Source of the DNA: JAFMJV01 sp034436555
GTDB taxonomy: Bacteria; Chloroflexota; Limnocylindria; Limnocylindrales; CSP1-4
Assembly (NCBI GenBank): GCA_034436555.1
Contig: DAOTUU010000033.1
Span: 1 to 64,000 of the forward strand
Direction of reading: 5' to 3'
Length of the DNA: 64,000 nt
Under the pieces are notes generated by a model. It made no database searches and had not been told where the DNA came from. It saw nothing but the letters and a program-made list of their open reading frames with translations. Each line of letters opens with the position of its first letter. The first letter of the stretch is position 1. This document shows, in pieces, positions 16,032 through 24,671 of the stretch. Both the position numbers and the translations under genes were made by a program.

Positions 16032-17027
16032 ATGTTGACCGATCCGTCCGCCCCGTCCACCGACGCCACCGCCGCAGCCCCCATCGCGCGCAATGGCACG
16101 CGCCCCGAGAGCGCGGACGTGGTGGCGTACTTCGAGGGTGGCTTCGTGCCGCTCAAGGACGCCAAGGTGGGCATCATGACCCACTCCTTCCTGTACGGGA
16201 CGGCGGTCTTCGAGGGCATCCGGGCGTATTGGAACGAGGAGCGGGGACAGGTCTACCTGCTGAAGCTCAAGGAGCACTACGAGCGCATCCTGGACTCCTG
16301 CCGGATCCTGATGATGGAGCCCGGGCTGAGCGTCCAGCAGCTGTGCGACCTCACCGTGGAGCTCATCCGGCGCAACGGCTATCGCGAGGACGCCTACATC
16401 CGGGCGACGGTCTACAAGTCGTCGGAGGCCATCGGCGTGCGCCTCCACAACGTGGACTGTCAGACGAACATCCTGGCCATCCCGTTCGGCGACTACATCT
16501 CGACCGACCAGGGGATCCGCTGCGGCACGGTCTCCTGGCGCCGAACCGGGGACCTCTCGATCCCGTCTCGCGCGAAGATCGTGGGCTCGTACGTGAACCC
16601 GGCGTTCTCCAAGACCGAGGCGATGCTCAACGGCTATGACGAGGCGATCGTGCTCACGGACGCGGGAACCGTCTCGGAGGGCAGCGCGGAGAACCTGTTC
16701 ATGGTCCGCCGTGGTCAGCTGGTGACCCCGGGCGTGGACCAGGACATCCTCGAGGGCATCACGCGCGCGGGTCTCATCCAGCTCGCCCGGCAGGAGCTGG
16801 GCATGGAGGTCGTCGTCCGGTCGATCTCGCGCAGCGAGCTGTACGTGGCGGACGAGGTGTTCCTGTGCGGCACGGGCGCCCAGATCTCGCCGGTCACGTC
16901 CATCGACCACCGGCCCATCGGCAGCGGGCAGATCGGGCCCATCAGCGCGCGGATGTCCAAGGCGTACTTCGACGCGGTGCGCGGCCGCAATCCGGCATAC
17001 GACGCCTGGCTCACGCCGGTCTACTGA
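16032..17027 (+). CDS. ilvE: Branched-chain amino-acid aminotransferase
   Basis: A 331-aa class IV PLP-dependent aminotransferase that transfers amino groups between glutamate and branched-chain 2-oxo acids. Visible family marks are the FLYGTAVFEGIRAY N-terminal region, the PLP-lysine segment (KIVGSYVNPAFSKTEAM), the EGSAENLFMVR signature and GTGAQISPVTSID near the end. The first 25 residues are Ser/Thr/Ala-rich and variable. ATG 16032 is chosen because TATACT lies 7 nt upstream, implying a leaderless message. D-amino-acid transaminase or ADC lyase share the fold, but the N-terminal FEGIR context and length fit IlvE. Confidence 0.9.
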   Translation: MLTDPSAPSTDATAAAPIARNGTRPESADVVAYFEGGFVPLKDAKVGIMTHSFLYGTAVFEGIRAYWNEERGQVYLLKLKEHYERILDSCRILMMEPGLSVQQLCDLTVELIRRNGYREDAYIRATVYKSSEAIGVRLHNVDCQTNILAIPFGDYISTDQGIRCGTVSWRRTGDLSIPSRAKIVGSYVNPAFSKTEAMLNGYDEAIVLTDAGTVSEGSAENLFMVRRGQLVTPGVDQDILEGITRAGLIQLARQELGMEVVVRSISRSELYVADEVFLCGTGAQISPVTSIDHRPIGSGQIGPISARMSKAYFDAVRGRNPAYDAWLTPVY

Positions 17028-17049
17028 TCCACCCGGCGGGCCGCCGCCT

Positions 17050-17078
17050 CCTGCGGACGTCGCCCAGGCGCCCGCAGG
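17050..17078. terminator. Possible bidirectional terminator hairpin
   Basis: CCTGCGG (17050-17056) and CCGCAGG (17072-17078) form a 7-bp inverted repeat in the 57-bp gap between two convergent genes. There is no T-run, so this rests mainly on position. Confidence 0.3.
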
Positions 17079-17084
17079 CGCGGC

Positions 17085-18899
17085 CTACGGTTTGAGCGCC
17101 GGCGTCCGGGAGCCCACGATGACCACGATGTCCGCCTCCTGGGCGGGGTCGTCCACGGGCTCCGCGGTCACCTTGAAGGTCTTCTCGAGGAACGCGATCG
17201 TCGCGGGCATCTCGTCCTGGGCGCCGTTGTAGACGCGGAGGACCGTCTCCGTGTAGTCCGTCCGGTCCGCCGCACCACCCGCCACCGGCGGCACCACCGC
17301 GTCAATGCCCACGGACGCGAGGTAGTCCGAGATGCGGGTGCTGCGCGTGTTCGCCGCGCTCGTGCCGTTGAGCACGTGCACCACGGCCCCCTCGCCCTTC
17401 AGCTCCGCGGCCCGGTCGAAATCGCCACGGCTCCTCTTGAAGACGTTCGCGACGTCCTTGCGCATCCGGGACACGTTCGCCTGCAGCACGTACAGCCCGC
17501 TGGGAGGGCAGGGGTAGCACACCGAGCTGTAGGTCGGGGGGTCGAGCGCCAGCGAGATCCGCTTGTCCAGGTCGATGTCCTGCACCAGCTGGATGAGCGC
17601 GGGGATCTTGTCCGGTGGGATGTCGGTCTTGATGCTGGATCGGAACGTGCGGATGAGATCGGGCAGGACGCCCGGCGCGAGCAGGGACGGCAGGTCCAGC
17701 TGGTCGCGGACCGAGGTGATCACGCGCTGCTGGCGGGCGGACCGGTCGAAGTCCGAGGTGGTGTGCCGAGAACGGGCGTACGCGAGCGCCTCCTGCCCGC
17801 CCATGTACTGGATGCCCGGCGCCACGTAGAGCTTGATGTGGCCGTCTCCGTCATCGGCGGGATAGGCATCATCCTGCACCGGGCCCTGGACATCGATCAT
17901 CACGCCGCCCAGGTCGTTGATGATCGACCGGAAGCTGCGCAGGTCGACCGCCACGAAGTAGTCGATGGTCAGGCCGAGCGTCTCGCCCAGGATTCCCTTG
18001 AGGGCGTTGAAGCCCCGGTTCTTGTTGGGGCCCGGATACTGGCTCGGCGAGATCCGTGCGGCGTAGGTGTAGATCGTGTTGGCCTTGGAGCCGAACAGGC
18101 CGCCCCACGCCCGGTAGGCGGGCCAGTCGCGCGGGATCGGCAGCATCGAGGTGTCCCGGGGCATCGTGATGAACGCGGTCTGCCTGGTCTCCGGATCGAT
18201 GGACACCACGATCATCGTGTCCGTGAGGTAGTTGCCGTATCCGTGGCGCCCCGCATCCGCGCCCACGAGCAGCACGTTGAGACGCCCGCCCTCCGTCCAC
18301 GACGGTCCCCGGGTGGGCGTGGGCTCGGGCGTGGGCGTGGGCTCCGCGGGTGTCGCGGACGGGTCTGGCGCGGCGGAGGGCGGCTGGGTGAACGGAGCGA
18401 TGAAGCTCTCGTCGGGGTCGAGGCCGAACGAGCCGTCTGGCTCGTCGACCGTGCCGCCGGTCACGTCCACGATCGCGTCGCGCGCCACCATCACCGGCCG
18501 GGCGATCGCGACGTGGCTCACCATGAGCACCGCCAGCACGGCCACCAGGCCGGCCGCGGAGAGGATGCCGGGGCCCACCGCGCCCTCGCCCCGGCGGCCG
18601 GCCATGCGGAAGGCGTCGACCACGCAGGCTGCGCGATAGACCAGGTCCACCACGAGCAGGAGCAGGATCCCCAGCAGGATGTCCGGCTGGAGCGCGAAGC
18701 CCTCGAGCGTGTCCCGGGTGGGCTTGTTGAGCACCAGCCCGCCGACCAGCGCGATCATCAGGATGGGCAGCGCCGCCCACGCGAGCGCGCGCGTCCACAG
18801 CCCGAGGTAGGCCTGGCCCAGGCCGGGGAAGATGAAGCTGAACGCGGCGGCCGCGAAGGCGCTCTTGCGGTGGCCGGAGGGCGGCCGCTGGCTGTGCAT
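17085..18899 (-). CDS. LytR-CpsA-Psr family cell-wall polymer transferase
   Basis: 604 aa. The N-terminal part has four hydrophobic segments (about 15-150), a larger membrane region than the single helix of most LCP proteins. A Pro/Thr linker (TPTPEPTPTRG) follows, then the LCP catalytic domain (about 225-420) with NVLLVGADAG, the TDTMIVVSIDP strand and ITMPRDT, whose Asp and Arg bind the polyprenyl-pyrophosphate substrate. A LytR_C domain ends the protein (about 500-600, VVHVLNGTSAANT). LCP enzymes transfer teichoic-acid-like or other glycopolymers from a lipid carrier to the wall. ATG 18899 is preferred because TAGGCT lies 8 nt upstream (leaderless); an upstream ATG at 18959 is possible. 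Confidence 0.88.
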   Translation of the reverse strand: MHSQRPPSGHRKSAFAAAAFSFIFPGLGQAYLGLWTRALAWAALPILMIALVGGLVLNKPTRDTLEGFALQPDILLGILLLLVVDLVYRAACVVDAFRMAGRRGEGAVGPGILSAAGLVAVLAVLMVSHVAIARPVMVARDAIVDVTGGTVDEPDGSFGLDPDESFIAPFTQPPSAAPDPSATPAEPTPTPEPTPTRGPSWTEGGRLNVLLVGADAGRHGYGNYLTDTMIVVSIDPETRQTAFITMPRDTSMLPIPRDWPAYRAWGGLFGSKANTIYTYAARISPSQYPGPNKNRGFNALKGILGETLGLTIDYFVAVDLRSFRSIINDLGGVMIDVQGPVQDDAYPADDGDGHIKLYVAPGIQYMGGQEALAYARSRHTTSDFDRSARQQRVITSVRDQLDLPSLLAPGVLPDLIRTFRSSIKTDIPPDKIPALIQLVQDIDLDKRISLALDPPTYSSVCYPCPPSGLYVLQANVSRMRKDVANVFKRSRGDFDRAAELKGEGAVVHVLNGTSAANTRSTRISDYLASVGIDAVVPPVAGGAADRTDYTETVLRVYNGAQDEMPATIAFLEKTFKVTAEPVDDPAQEADIVVIVGSRTPALKP

Positions 18900-18907
18900 G
18901 GACAGGT

Positions 18908-18913
18908 AGCCTA
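18908..18913 (-). promoter_or_regulatory. -10 box for the LCP gene (leaderless)
   Basis: TAGGCT on the minus strand, preceded by GG, ends 8 nt before the ATG at 18899. It faces the ileS promoter 80 bp away, so 18900-19008 is a divergent control region. Confidence 0.5.
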
Positions 18914-18993
18914 CCCGCTCTCCCGATGGACCGCCCACGATGGTGCCGGTCGCCGCCACGGTCCCCGCGCCGTCGGGCGAGGCGGGCCTCGGC

Positions 18994-18999
18994 TACCAT
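18994..18999 (+). promoter_or_regulatory. -10 box for ileS
   Basis: GGCTACCAT gives TACCAT ending 9 nt before the ileS ATG, leaving at most a very short leader without a ribosome-binding site. Confidence 0.5.
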
Positions 19000-19008
19000 T
19001 GCCACCCG

Positions 19009-22000
19009 ATGCCCCAGAGCCCGTTTCCGTCCATCCCCGCCCAGCCCGACTTCCCCGCCCAGGAGGGCCGCGTCCTCGCGTTCTGGCGCGACCGCCGGAT
19101 CTTCGAACAGCTGCGCCGCCAGAATGCGGGCGGGCCCACGTATTCGTTCCTCGACGGACCGATCACGGCCAACAACCCGATGGGCGTGCATCACGCGTGG
19201 GGACGGACGTACAAGGACCTGTACCAGCGATTCCACGCGATGCTGGGCGAGGATCAGCGCTGGCAGAACGGGTTCGACTGCCAGGGCCTGTGGGTGGAGG
19301 TGAACGTCGAGCGGGAGCTGGGCTTCACCTCCAAGCGGGACATCGAGTCGTTCGGCATCGCGGAGTTCGTGTCGCTGTGCAAGCAGCGGGTGCTGACCTA
19401 TGCGGCGGTCCAGACCGAGCAGTCGATCCGCCTGGGCATGTGGATGGACTGGAACGACCCGGCAGAGCTGCGGCGCCTGCGGGACCTGCTGCGCGACGAC
19501 CCGGGCCGGGTCATCACCGTGGAGGGGCCGCACGGCCCGGTCACGGACACGGTCGAGATGATCGTGGGCCGCCTGGGCATGCCCGAGATGGGCGGCTCGT
19601 ATTTCACGTTCAGCAACGAGAACAACGACCTCATCTGGGGCTTCCTCGCGGAGTGCCACCGGCGCGGCTGGCTGTACAAGGGCCTGGACGCGATGCCCTG
19701 GTGCGCCCGCTGCGGCACCGGCATGAGCCAGATGGAGATGAACGAGGGCTACGCGGACCGCGAGGACCCGGGACTCACCTTCCGGCTGCCGCTCGTGGAG
19801 CGACCCGGCGAGTACCTGTTGGTGTGGACCACCACCCCCTGGACGGTCACCTCCAACGTGGCCGCGGCCGTGGGGCCAGGGCTGGCCTACGTGCGTGTCC
19901 AGCAGGGCGACGCCATGTACTGGCTGGGCAAGGGGACGCTCAAGTCGGCGCTCCGGGGGTCCTTCCGGGTGCTCGAGGAGCGCTCCGGCGCGGATCTCGT
20001 CGGCTGGACCTACCGTGGGCCGTTCGACCACCTGCCCGCGGTCCGGGACGCGTTCGCGGAGGGCCGAGACGGTGCAGGCGAGGCGGGCTACGTCCACCGG
20101 GTGGTCCCCTGGGACGAGGTGGGTGAGGACGAGGGGACGGGCATCGTCCACATCGCGCCGGGCTGCGGCGCGGAGGACTTCGGGCTGGCCAGGGCGGAGG
20201 CGCTGCCGATCGTGGCGCCCCTCGACGACTCCGGCCACTACCTCGCGGCGTTCGGCGAGCTGGCGGGTCTGGACGCGATGAACGTCGCGCCGCGCATCGT
20301 GGAGCACCTCGAGGCGACCGGGTTCTTCTACCACCTGGAGCCGTACCAGCACCGCTACCCGCACTGCTGGCGCTGCGGCACGGCGCTCATCTTCCGGGTC
20401 GTCGACGAGTGGTACATCTCCATGGGCGAGGTGTACGACGCGCCGCGGGAGCAGCTGACGGCGGAACAGAAGGCGCGCTCGCTGCGCTACCAGATCATGG
20501 ACGTGGTGGACACCATCCGGTGGATCCCCGGCTTCGGCTACGACCGGGAGATCGACTGGCTGCGCACGATGTCCGACTGGATGATCTCCAAGAAGCGCTA
20601 CTGGGGTCTGGCGCTGCCCATCTGGGTGTGCGGCTCCTGCGGGTCGTTCGACGTGGTGGGCGGACGGGCGGAGCTCCGGGAGCGGGCCACGGGCGGCTGG
20701 GAGGCGCTGGAGGGTCACACGTCCCATCGTCCGCATGTGGATGGGGTGTCCATCGCGTGTCCCGCGTGCGGGGGCGTGATGACGCGCATCAAGGACGTGG
20801 GCAACCCCTGGTTGGATGCCGGCATCGTGCCGTTCTCCACGCTCCATTACCGCGAGGACCCGGCGTACTGGGAGCGCTGGTTCCCGGCCGACTTCATCAC
20901 CGAGTCCTTCCCCGGCCAGTTCCGCAACTGGTTCTACTCGATGCTCGCGATGAGCACCGTGCTCCGCTCCACGGCGCCCTTCCGGACGATCCTGGGCTAC
21001 GCCACGCTGTTCGGCGAGGACGGCCGGCCGATGCACAAGAGCTGGGGCAACGCGATCGAGTTCAACGAGGCCGCGGAGCGGATGGGCGTGGACGTGATGC
21101 GCTGGATGTACGCCCGCCAGCGACCCGAGGACAACATCCTGTTCGGCTACCACGCCGCGGACGACGTTCGACGGGAGCTGCTCGTGCTGTGGAACGTGGT
21201 CGCGTTCCTGGTGACCTACGCGCGCCTGGCTGGCTGGTCCGCCGCCCGGCCCACGGTCGGCGTGACCCAGGAGCCCGACCCCGCCCGCAGCGCGATGGAC
21301 CGCTGGATCGCGTCACGGATGGCGGGGCTCGCCGTCGAGGTGCGCGCGGAGCTCGCCGACTTCGACGCCCGCGCCGCCACGGCGGCCATCTCGACGGCCC
21401 TCGATGACCTGTCCACCTGGTACCTGCGCCGGGGCCGCCGGCGGTTCTCCCGCTCCGACGACGCGGCCGACAGGGAGGCGGCGTTCGGCACGCTCCACCT
21501 GGCGCTGGTGACGATGGCGCGCATCGTGGCGCCCATCCTGCCCTTCCTGGCCGAGGAGCTGCACGCCATCCTCGTGCGTCCGACGCAGCCCGCCGCGCCG
21601 GAGTCGGTCCACCTCACCCGCTGGCCGGACGAGGAGCTGGCCGGACTGCGGGATCCGGGGCTGGAGGCCGCCATGGCGGACCTGCGCCGCGCGGTCGAGC
21701 TCGGGCGGACCCTGCGCGGCCAGGCGGGGCTCAAGGTCCGCCAGCCGCTCGCGACGCTCTGGCTGGCGCTGCCCGGCGGACGCCTCGGCGGCGTCGACGA
21801 CGGCGCATTCCGGGAAGAGCTGCTCGGCCAGCTCGCGGACGAGCTGAACGTGAAGCGCGTGGAGCTCATCGGAGACGAGTCGGAGCTGGTGGAGCGGCGG
21901 GTCAAGCCGCTGCTGCCCGTGATCGGCAGGAAGCACGGCTCCCGCATCCCCGCGATCATGGCCGCCTGCCGCGCGAACGAGGTGCACATCCGGCCCGACG

Positions 22001-22407
22001 GATCGGTCGAGGTCGCCGATGTCGTGCTGGCGCCGGACGAGGCGGAGATCCTCGCGACGCCGCGACCCGGGACCGCCGTCGCGCACGACGAGGGCATCGT
22101 GGTCGTCATCGACACGACCCTCACGCCCGCGCTGCGCGCGGAGGGCGACGGCCGGGAGCTGACCCGCGCGACGCAGGACCTGCGCAAGCAGGCCGAGCTG
22201 GCCCTCGATGCGCGCATCCGCATCTGGATGGATGGTCCGGCCCTGGTGCTCGACGCCCTGCGGCCGCACCTCGCCGACCTGTGCCGCGACACCCTCGCTG
22301 ACGGCGTGGCCATCGGCGGGCCGCCGCCGACGGAGACGGTCCCGGTCGAGGTGGAGCTCGACGGCGGGTCGGTGCGGGTGGCCATCGCCGTCGGGTCCCG
22401 GGGGTAG
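19009..22407 (+). CDS. ileS: Isoleucyl-tRNA synthetase
   Basis: A 1132-aa class I aminoacyl-tRNA synthetase, longer than classical bacterial IleS (about 930). The HIGH-equivalent is HHAWG in NNPMGVHHAWGRTYKDL near residue 58 and the KMSKS-equivalent is MHKSWGN near residue 680; both are unusual. An editing CP1 domain is present (VWTTTPWTVTSNVA). Cysteine pairs that may bind zinc occur at CARCG, CWRCG, CGSCG and CPACG. The MISKKRYWGLALPIW stretch and C-terminal anticodon-binding domain fit isoleucyl enzymes of the eukaryote-like or divergent group. A valyl or other class I ligase is a weaker alternative. It heads ileS-lspA-rluD. Confidence 0.85.
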   Translation: MPQSPFPSIPAQPDFPAQEGRVLAFWRDRRIFEQLRRQNAGGPTYSFLDGPITANNPMGVHHAWGRTYKDLYQRFHAMLGEDQRWQNGFDCQGLWVEVNVERELGFTSKRDIESFGIAEFVSLCKQRVLTYAAVQTEQSIRLGMWMDWNDPAELRRLRDLLRDDPGRVITVEGPHGPVTDTVEMIVGRLGMPEMGGSYFTFSNENNDLIWGFLAECHRRGWLYKGLDAMPWCARCGTGMSQMEMNEGYADREDPGLTFRLPLVERPGEYLLVWTTTPWTVTSNVAAAVGPGLAYVRVQQGDAMYWLGKGTLKSALRGSFRVLEERSGADLVGWTYRGPFDHLPAVRDAFAEGRDGAGEAGYVHRVVPWDEVGEDEGTGIVHIAPGCGAEDFGLARAEALPIVAPLDDSGHYLAAFGELAGLDAMNVAPRIVEHLEATGFFYHLEPYQHRYPHCWRCGTALIFRVVDEWYISMGEVYDAPREQLTAEQKARSLRYQIMDVVDTIRWIPGFGYDREIDWLRTMSDWMISKKRYWGLALPIWVCGSCGSFDVVGGRAELRERATGGWEALEGHTSHRPHVDGVSIACPACGGVMTRIKDVGNPWLDAGIVPFSTLHYREDPAYWERWFPADFITESFPGQFRNWFYSMLAMSTVLRSTAPFRTILGYATLFGEDGRPMHKSWGNAIEFNEAAERMGVDVMRWMYARQRPEDNILFGYHAADDVRRELLVLWNVVAFLVTYARLAGWSAARPTVGVTQEPDPARSAMDRWIASRMAGLAVEVRAELADFDARAATAAISTALDDLSTWYLRRGRRRFSRSDDAADREAAFGTLHLALVTMARIVAPILPFLAEELHAILVRPTQPAAPESVHLTRWPDEELAGLRDPGLEAAMADLRRAVELGRTLRGQAGLKVRQPLATLWLALPGGRLGGVDDGAFREELLGQLADELNVKRVELIGDESELVERRVKPLLPVIGRKHGSRIPAIMAACRANEVHIRPDGSVEVADVVLAPDEAEILATPRPGTAVAHDEGIVVVIDTTLTPALRAEGDGRELTRATQDLRKQAELALDARIRIWMDGPALVLDALRPHLADLCRDTLADGVAIGGPPPTETVPVEVELDGGSVRVAIAVGSRG

Positions 22408-22411
22408 CGTG

Positions 22412-22999
22412 ATGACCGCCGTGACCGGTCCCGCGGGGTCCACGGCTCGGCGCTCCACGTTCCCGGCATGGTCGGTCTTCGGCGGCCTGGCGCTCGCGGT
22501 GCTGCTCCTCGACCAGATGAGCAAGGCGTGGGTGGACGCGACGTTCGCGCTCGCCTCGCCGTTCGCCGCCGCCGGGTCGGCGGAGGCCCCGACGCCGGTC
22601 CTGGGGGACCTCGTGCGCATCGCCAAGGGGTACAACGACGGCGGCATCTTCGGGCTCGCCGGGGACTCCGCACCCGTGCTCGCCGCGGCGTCGCTGGGCG
22701 TGATCGCGGTCATCGTGTGGGTGGAGGCCCGGCAGGGCCGTGACGATCCGCTGCTCAGCGTGGCGCTGGGCCTGCTCCTGGGCGGCGCGCTGGGGAACCT
22801 CGCGGACCGGCTCCGCGTGGGGCACGTCGTGGATTTCGTGGATCTGGGCATCGGCGGCGCCCGCTGGTACACCTGGAATGTCGCGGATGCCGCCATCAGC
22901 ATCGCCATCGTGCTGCTCCTCGTCCATGCGCTCGTCGGGCATCGCCTGGGCCGTCTGACCGCGGCGGGGCGCCGCCCGACCGGCGACCAGGCGGCCTGA
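22412..22999 (+). CDS. lspA: Lipoprotein signal peptidase II
   Basis: A 195-aa membrane aspartyl protease that removes signal peptides from prolipoproteins. It has four hydrophobic segments. The conserved asparagine region appears as YNDGGIFGL, and the catalytic aspartates lie in GNLADRL...VVDFVDLG and WNVADAAIS. A loop of about 15 extra residues follows the first helix. ATG 22412 is 4 bp after the ileS stop (a GTG at 22409 is also possible); ileS-lspA-rluD is a common order. Its substrates would include the lipoprotein at 8641. Confidence 0.93.
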   Translation: MTAVTGPAGSTARRSTFPAWSVFGGLALAVLLLDQMSKAWVDATFALASPFAAAGSAEAPTPVLGDLVRIAKGYNDGGIFGLAGDSAPVLAAASLGVIAVIVWVEARQGRDDPLLSVALGLLLGGALGNLADRLRVGHVVDFVDLGIGGARWYTWNVADAAISIAIVLLLVHALVGHRLGRLTAAGRRPTGDQAA

Positions 23000-23000
23000 G

Positions 23001-23951
23001 GTGCCACGCCGCGTGACCGTCGAGGTGCCGCCGGGTGCCGCGGGCAGCCGCGCCGACCGGTTCATGGCGGATGCCTCGGGGCTGTCTCGAGCGACGGTCC
23101 AGCGGCTCATCGCGGGCGGGCTGCTGACGGTGGACGGCCAGCCGATGCGGGCGCGCGACCCCGTGACGCCGGGCGCCATCCTGGAGCTCGAGGTCCCCGA
23201 TCCGCGGCCGGACCCCGGTCTGCGGCCCGAGCCGATCCCGCTGGAGATCGTGTACCAGGACCGCGACGTGCTCATCGTCAACAAGCCGGCCGGTCTCGTC
23301 ACCCACCCGGCGCCGGGCCATCCGTCGGGCACCCTGGTCAATGCGCTGCTGGCGCTGGATGCCGACGACGGCGTGGGGCTGGGCACGATCGCGGGCGTCG
23401 AGCGGCCGGGCATCGTCCACCGGCTGGACCGGGACACGTCCGGACTGCTGATGGTCGCGCGCAATGACGCGGCCCAGGCGGGTCTCCAGGCGCAGCTCAA
23501 GGCGCGCCGCGTCCACAAGCGCTATCTGGCGCTGGTGGGGGGCGCCGTGACGGCGCAGATCGGTCGCATCGAGGCCCCCATCGGTCGAGACCCGCGCAGC
23601 CGGCAGCGCATGGCGGTCGTGCCGGAGGGGCGCCCGGCCGTCACAGGCTACCGCGTCCGCGAGCGATTCCGGGCCTGGACGCTGGTGGAGTGCGACCTCG
23701 TGACCGGTCGGACCCACCAGATCCGGGTGCACCTGGCGTCCATCGGACACGCCGTCGCCGGGGATCGGGTGTACGCGACCGGTGCGGCGCGGACGGGACC
23801 CGACGGCCTCGGGCGGCTGTTCCTGCATGCCTGGCGGCTGGAGCTCGTGTCCCCCGTGAGCGGGGAGCTGGTGCGCGCGGAGGCCCCGCTGCCGCCGGAA
23901 CTGGAGTCGGTGCTGGAGCGGTTGCGCATGCGAGAGGAGCGAGGGGATTGA
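23001..23951 (+). CDS. rluD: Ribosomal large subunit pseudouridine synthase (RluD/RluC family)
   Basis: 316 aa. An S4 RNA-binding domain (about 15-75) precedes the RluA-type catalytic domain, with the catalytic Asp in HRLDRDTSGLL and the conserved RTHQIRVHLASIGH segment. It isomerises uridines in 23S rRNA; the exact site cannot be told from sequence. It starts at GTG 23001, 1 bp after the lspA stop, so the two are probably coupled. Confidence 0.92.
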   Translation: MPRRVTVEVPPGAAGSRADRFMADASGLSRATVQRLIAGGLLTVDGQPMRARDPVTPGAILELEVPDPRPDPGLRPEPIPLEIVYQDRDVLIVNKPAGLVTHPAPGHPSGTLVNALLALDADDGVGLGTIAGVERPGIVHRLDRDTSGLLMVARNDAAQAGLQAQLKARRVHKRYLALVGGAVTAQIGRIEAPIGRDPRSRQRMAVVPEGRPAVTGYRVRERFRAWTLVECDLVTGRTHQIRVHLASIGHAVAGDRVYATGAARTGPDGLGRLFLHAWRLELVSPVSGELVRAEAPLPPELESVLERLRMREERGD

Positions 23952-24004
23952 TCGACATGGTGGATGCCGGGCTGACCCCGGCCGGCACGACGGGGGAGGG
24001 GCCG

Positions 24005-24622
24005 ATGCACGTCGAGGGCGCGCCGGGGGCGCTCGTGGTCATCATCTCGGGGCCGTCCGGCGTGGGCAAGGACACCATCATCGACGCCATGAAGGCGCTC
24101 CATCCCGACCGATCGGACCGGCGCTACGTGATCACGACCACCACGCGGGAGCGACGGCCCACCGAGCGCGACGGCGTCCACTACCTGTTCCGGACCCCGG
24201 AGGAGTTCGCGCGGGAGCGCGTCTCCGGCGGCCTGCTCGAATGCGCCGAGGTCCATGGCAACTGGTATGGCACCCCGCGCGACCAGGTCGTGGACGCGAT
24301 CACCAGCGGCCGGGACGCGATCCTCAAGATCGACGTGCAGGGAGCACACGCGGTCCGGGACCGCATCCGCGAGGCGCTGCTCATCTTCGTCGTCCCGCCC
24401 TCCCGTGAGGAGCTCCGCGCGCGCCTGGTGGCACGTTCGACGGAGTCTCCGGAGGCGCTCGAGCGGCGCATGCGCAACGCGGAGCGCGAGCTGGAGAGCC
24501 AGGGCGACTACGACCGCGTGGTCGTCAACGAGACCGGTCGTGTGATGGAGACGGCCGGGGAGATCGACCGGATCATCGCCGACGAGCACGCCAGGCACCC
24601 GCATCGGCGCCTCCTGGTCTGA
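24005..24622 (+). CDS. gmk: Guanylate kinase
   Basis: 205 aa from ATG 24005. P-loop GPSGVGKDT lies near the N-terminus, followed by the GMP-binding elements TTTTRERRPTERDGVHY and LECAEVHGNWYG and the lid region. It phosphorylates GMP to GDP. The start at 24005 is preferred because a GGGGGAGGGG ribosome site lies about 6 nt upstream and it gives the usual length; ATG 23957 would add 16 residues. rpoZ, which often follows gmk, is absent; priA comes next after 49 bp. Confidence 0.93.
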   Translation: MHVEGAPGALVVIISGPSGVGKDTIIDAMKALHPDRSDRRYVITTTTRERRPTERDGVHYLFRTPEEFARERVSGGLLECAEVHGNWYGTPRDQVVDAITSGRDAILKIDVQGAHAVRDRIREALLIFVVPPSREELRARLVARSTESPEALERRMRNAERELESQGDYDRVVVNETGRVMETAGEIDRIIADEHARHPHRRLLV

Positions 24623-24671
24623 CCTCCGGCCCTGCTCCTCGTCGCGGCTGGCGCCTCGCGCGGACGATCCG

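Noticed and set aside
17376..20126. Long plus-strand frame over the LCP gene and the start of ileS
   Set aside because: It is antisense to the LCP gene and out of frame with ileS, with His/Arg/Gly-rich composition and no recognisable domain.
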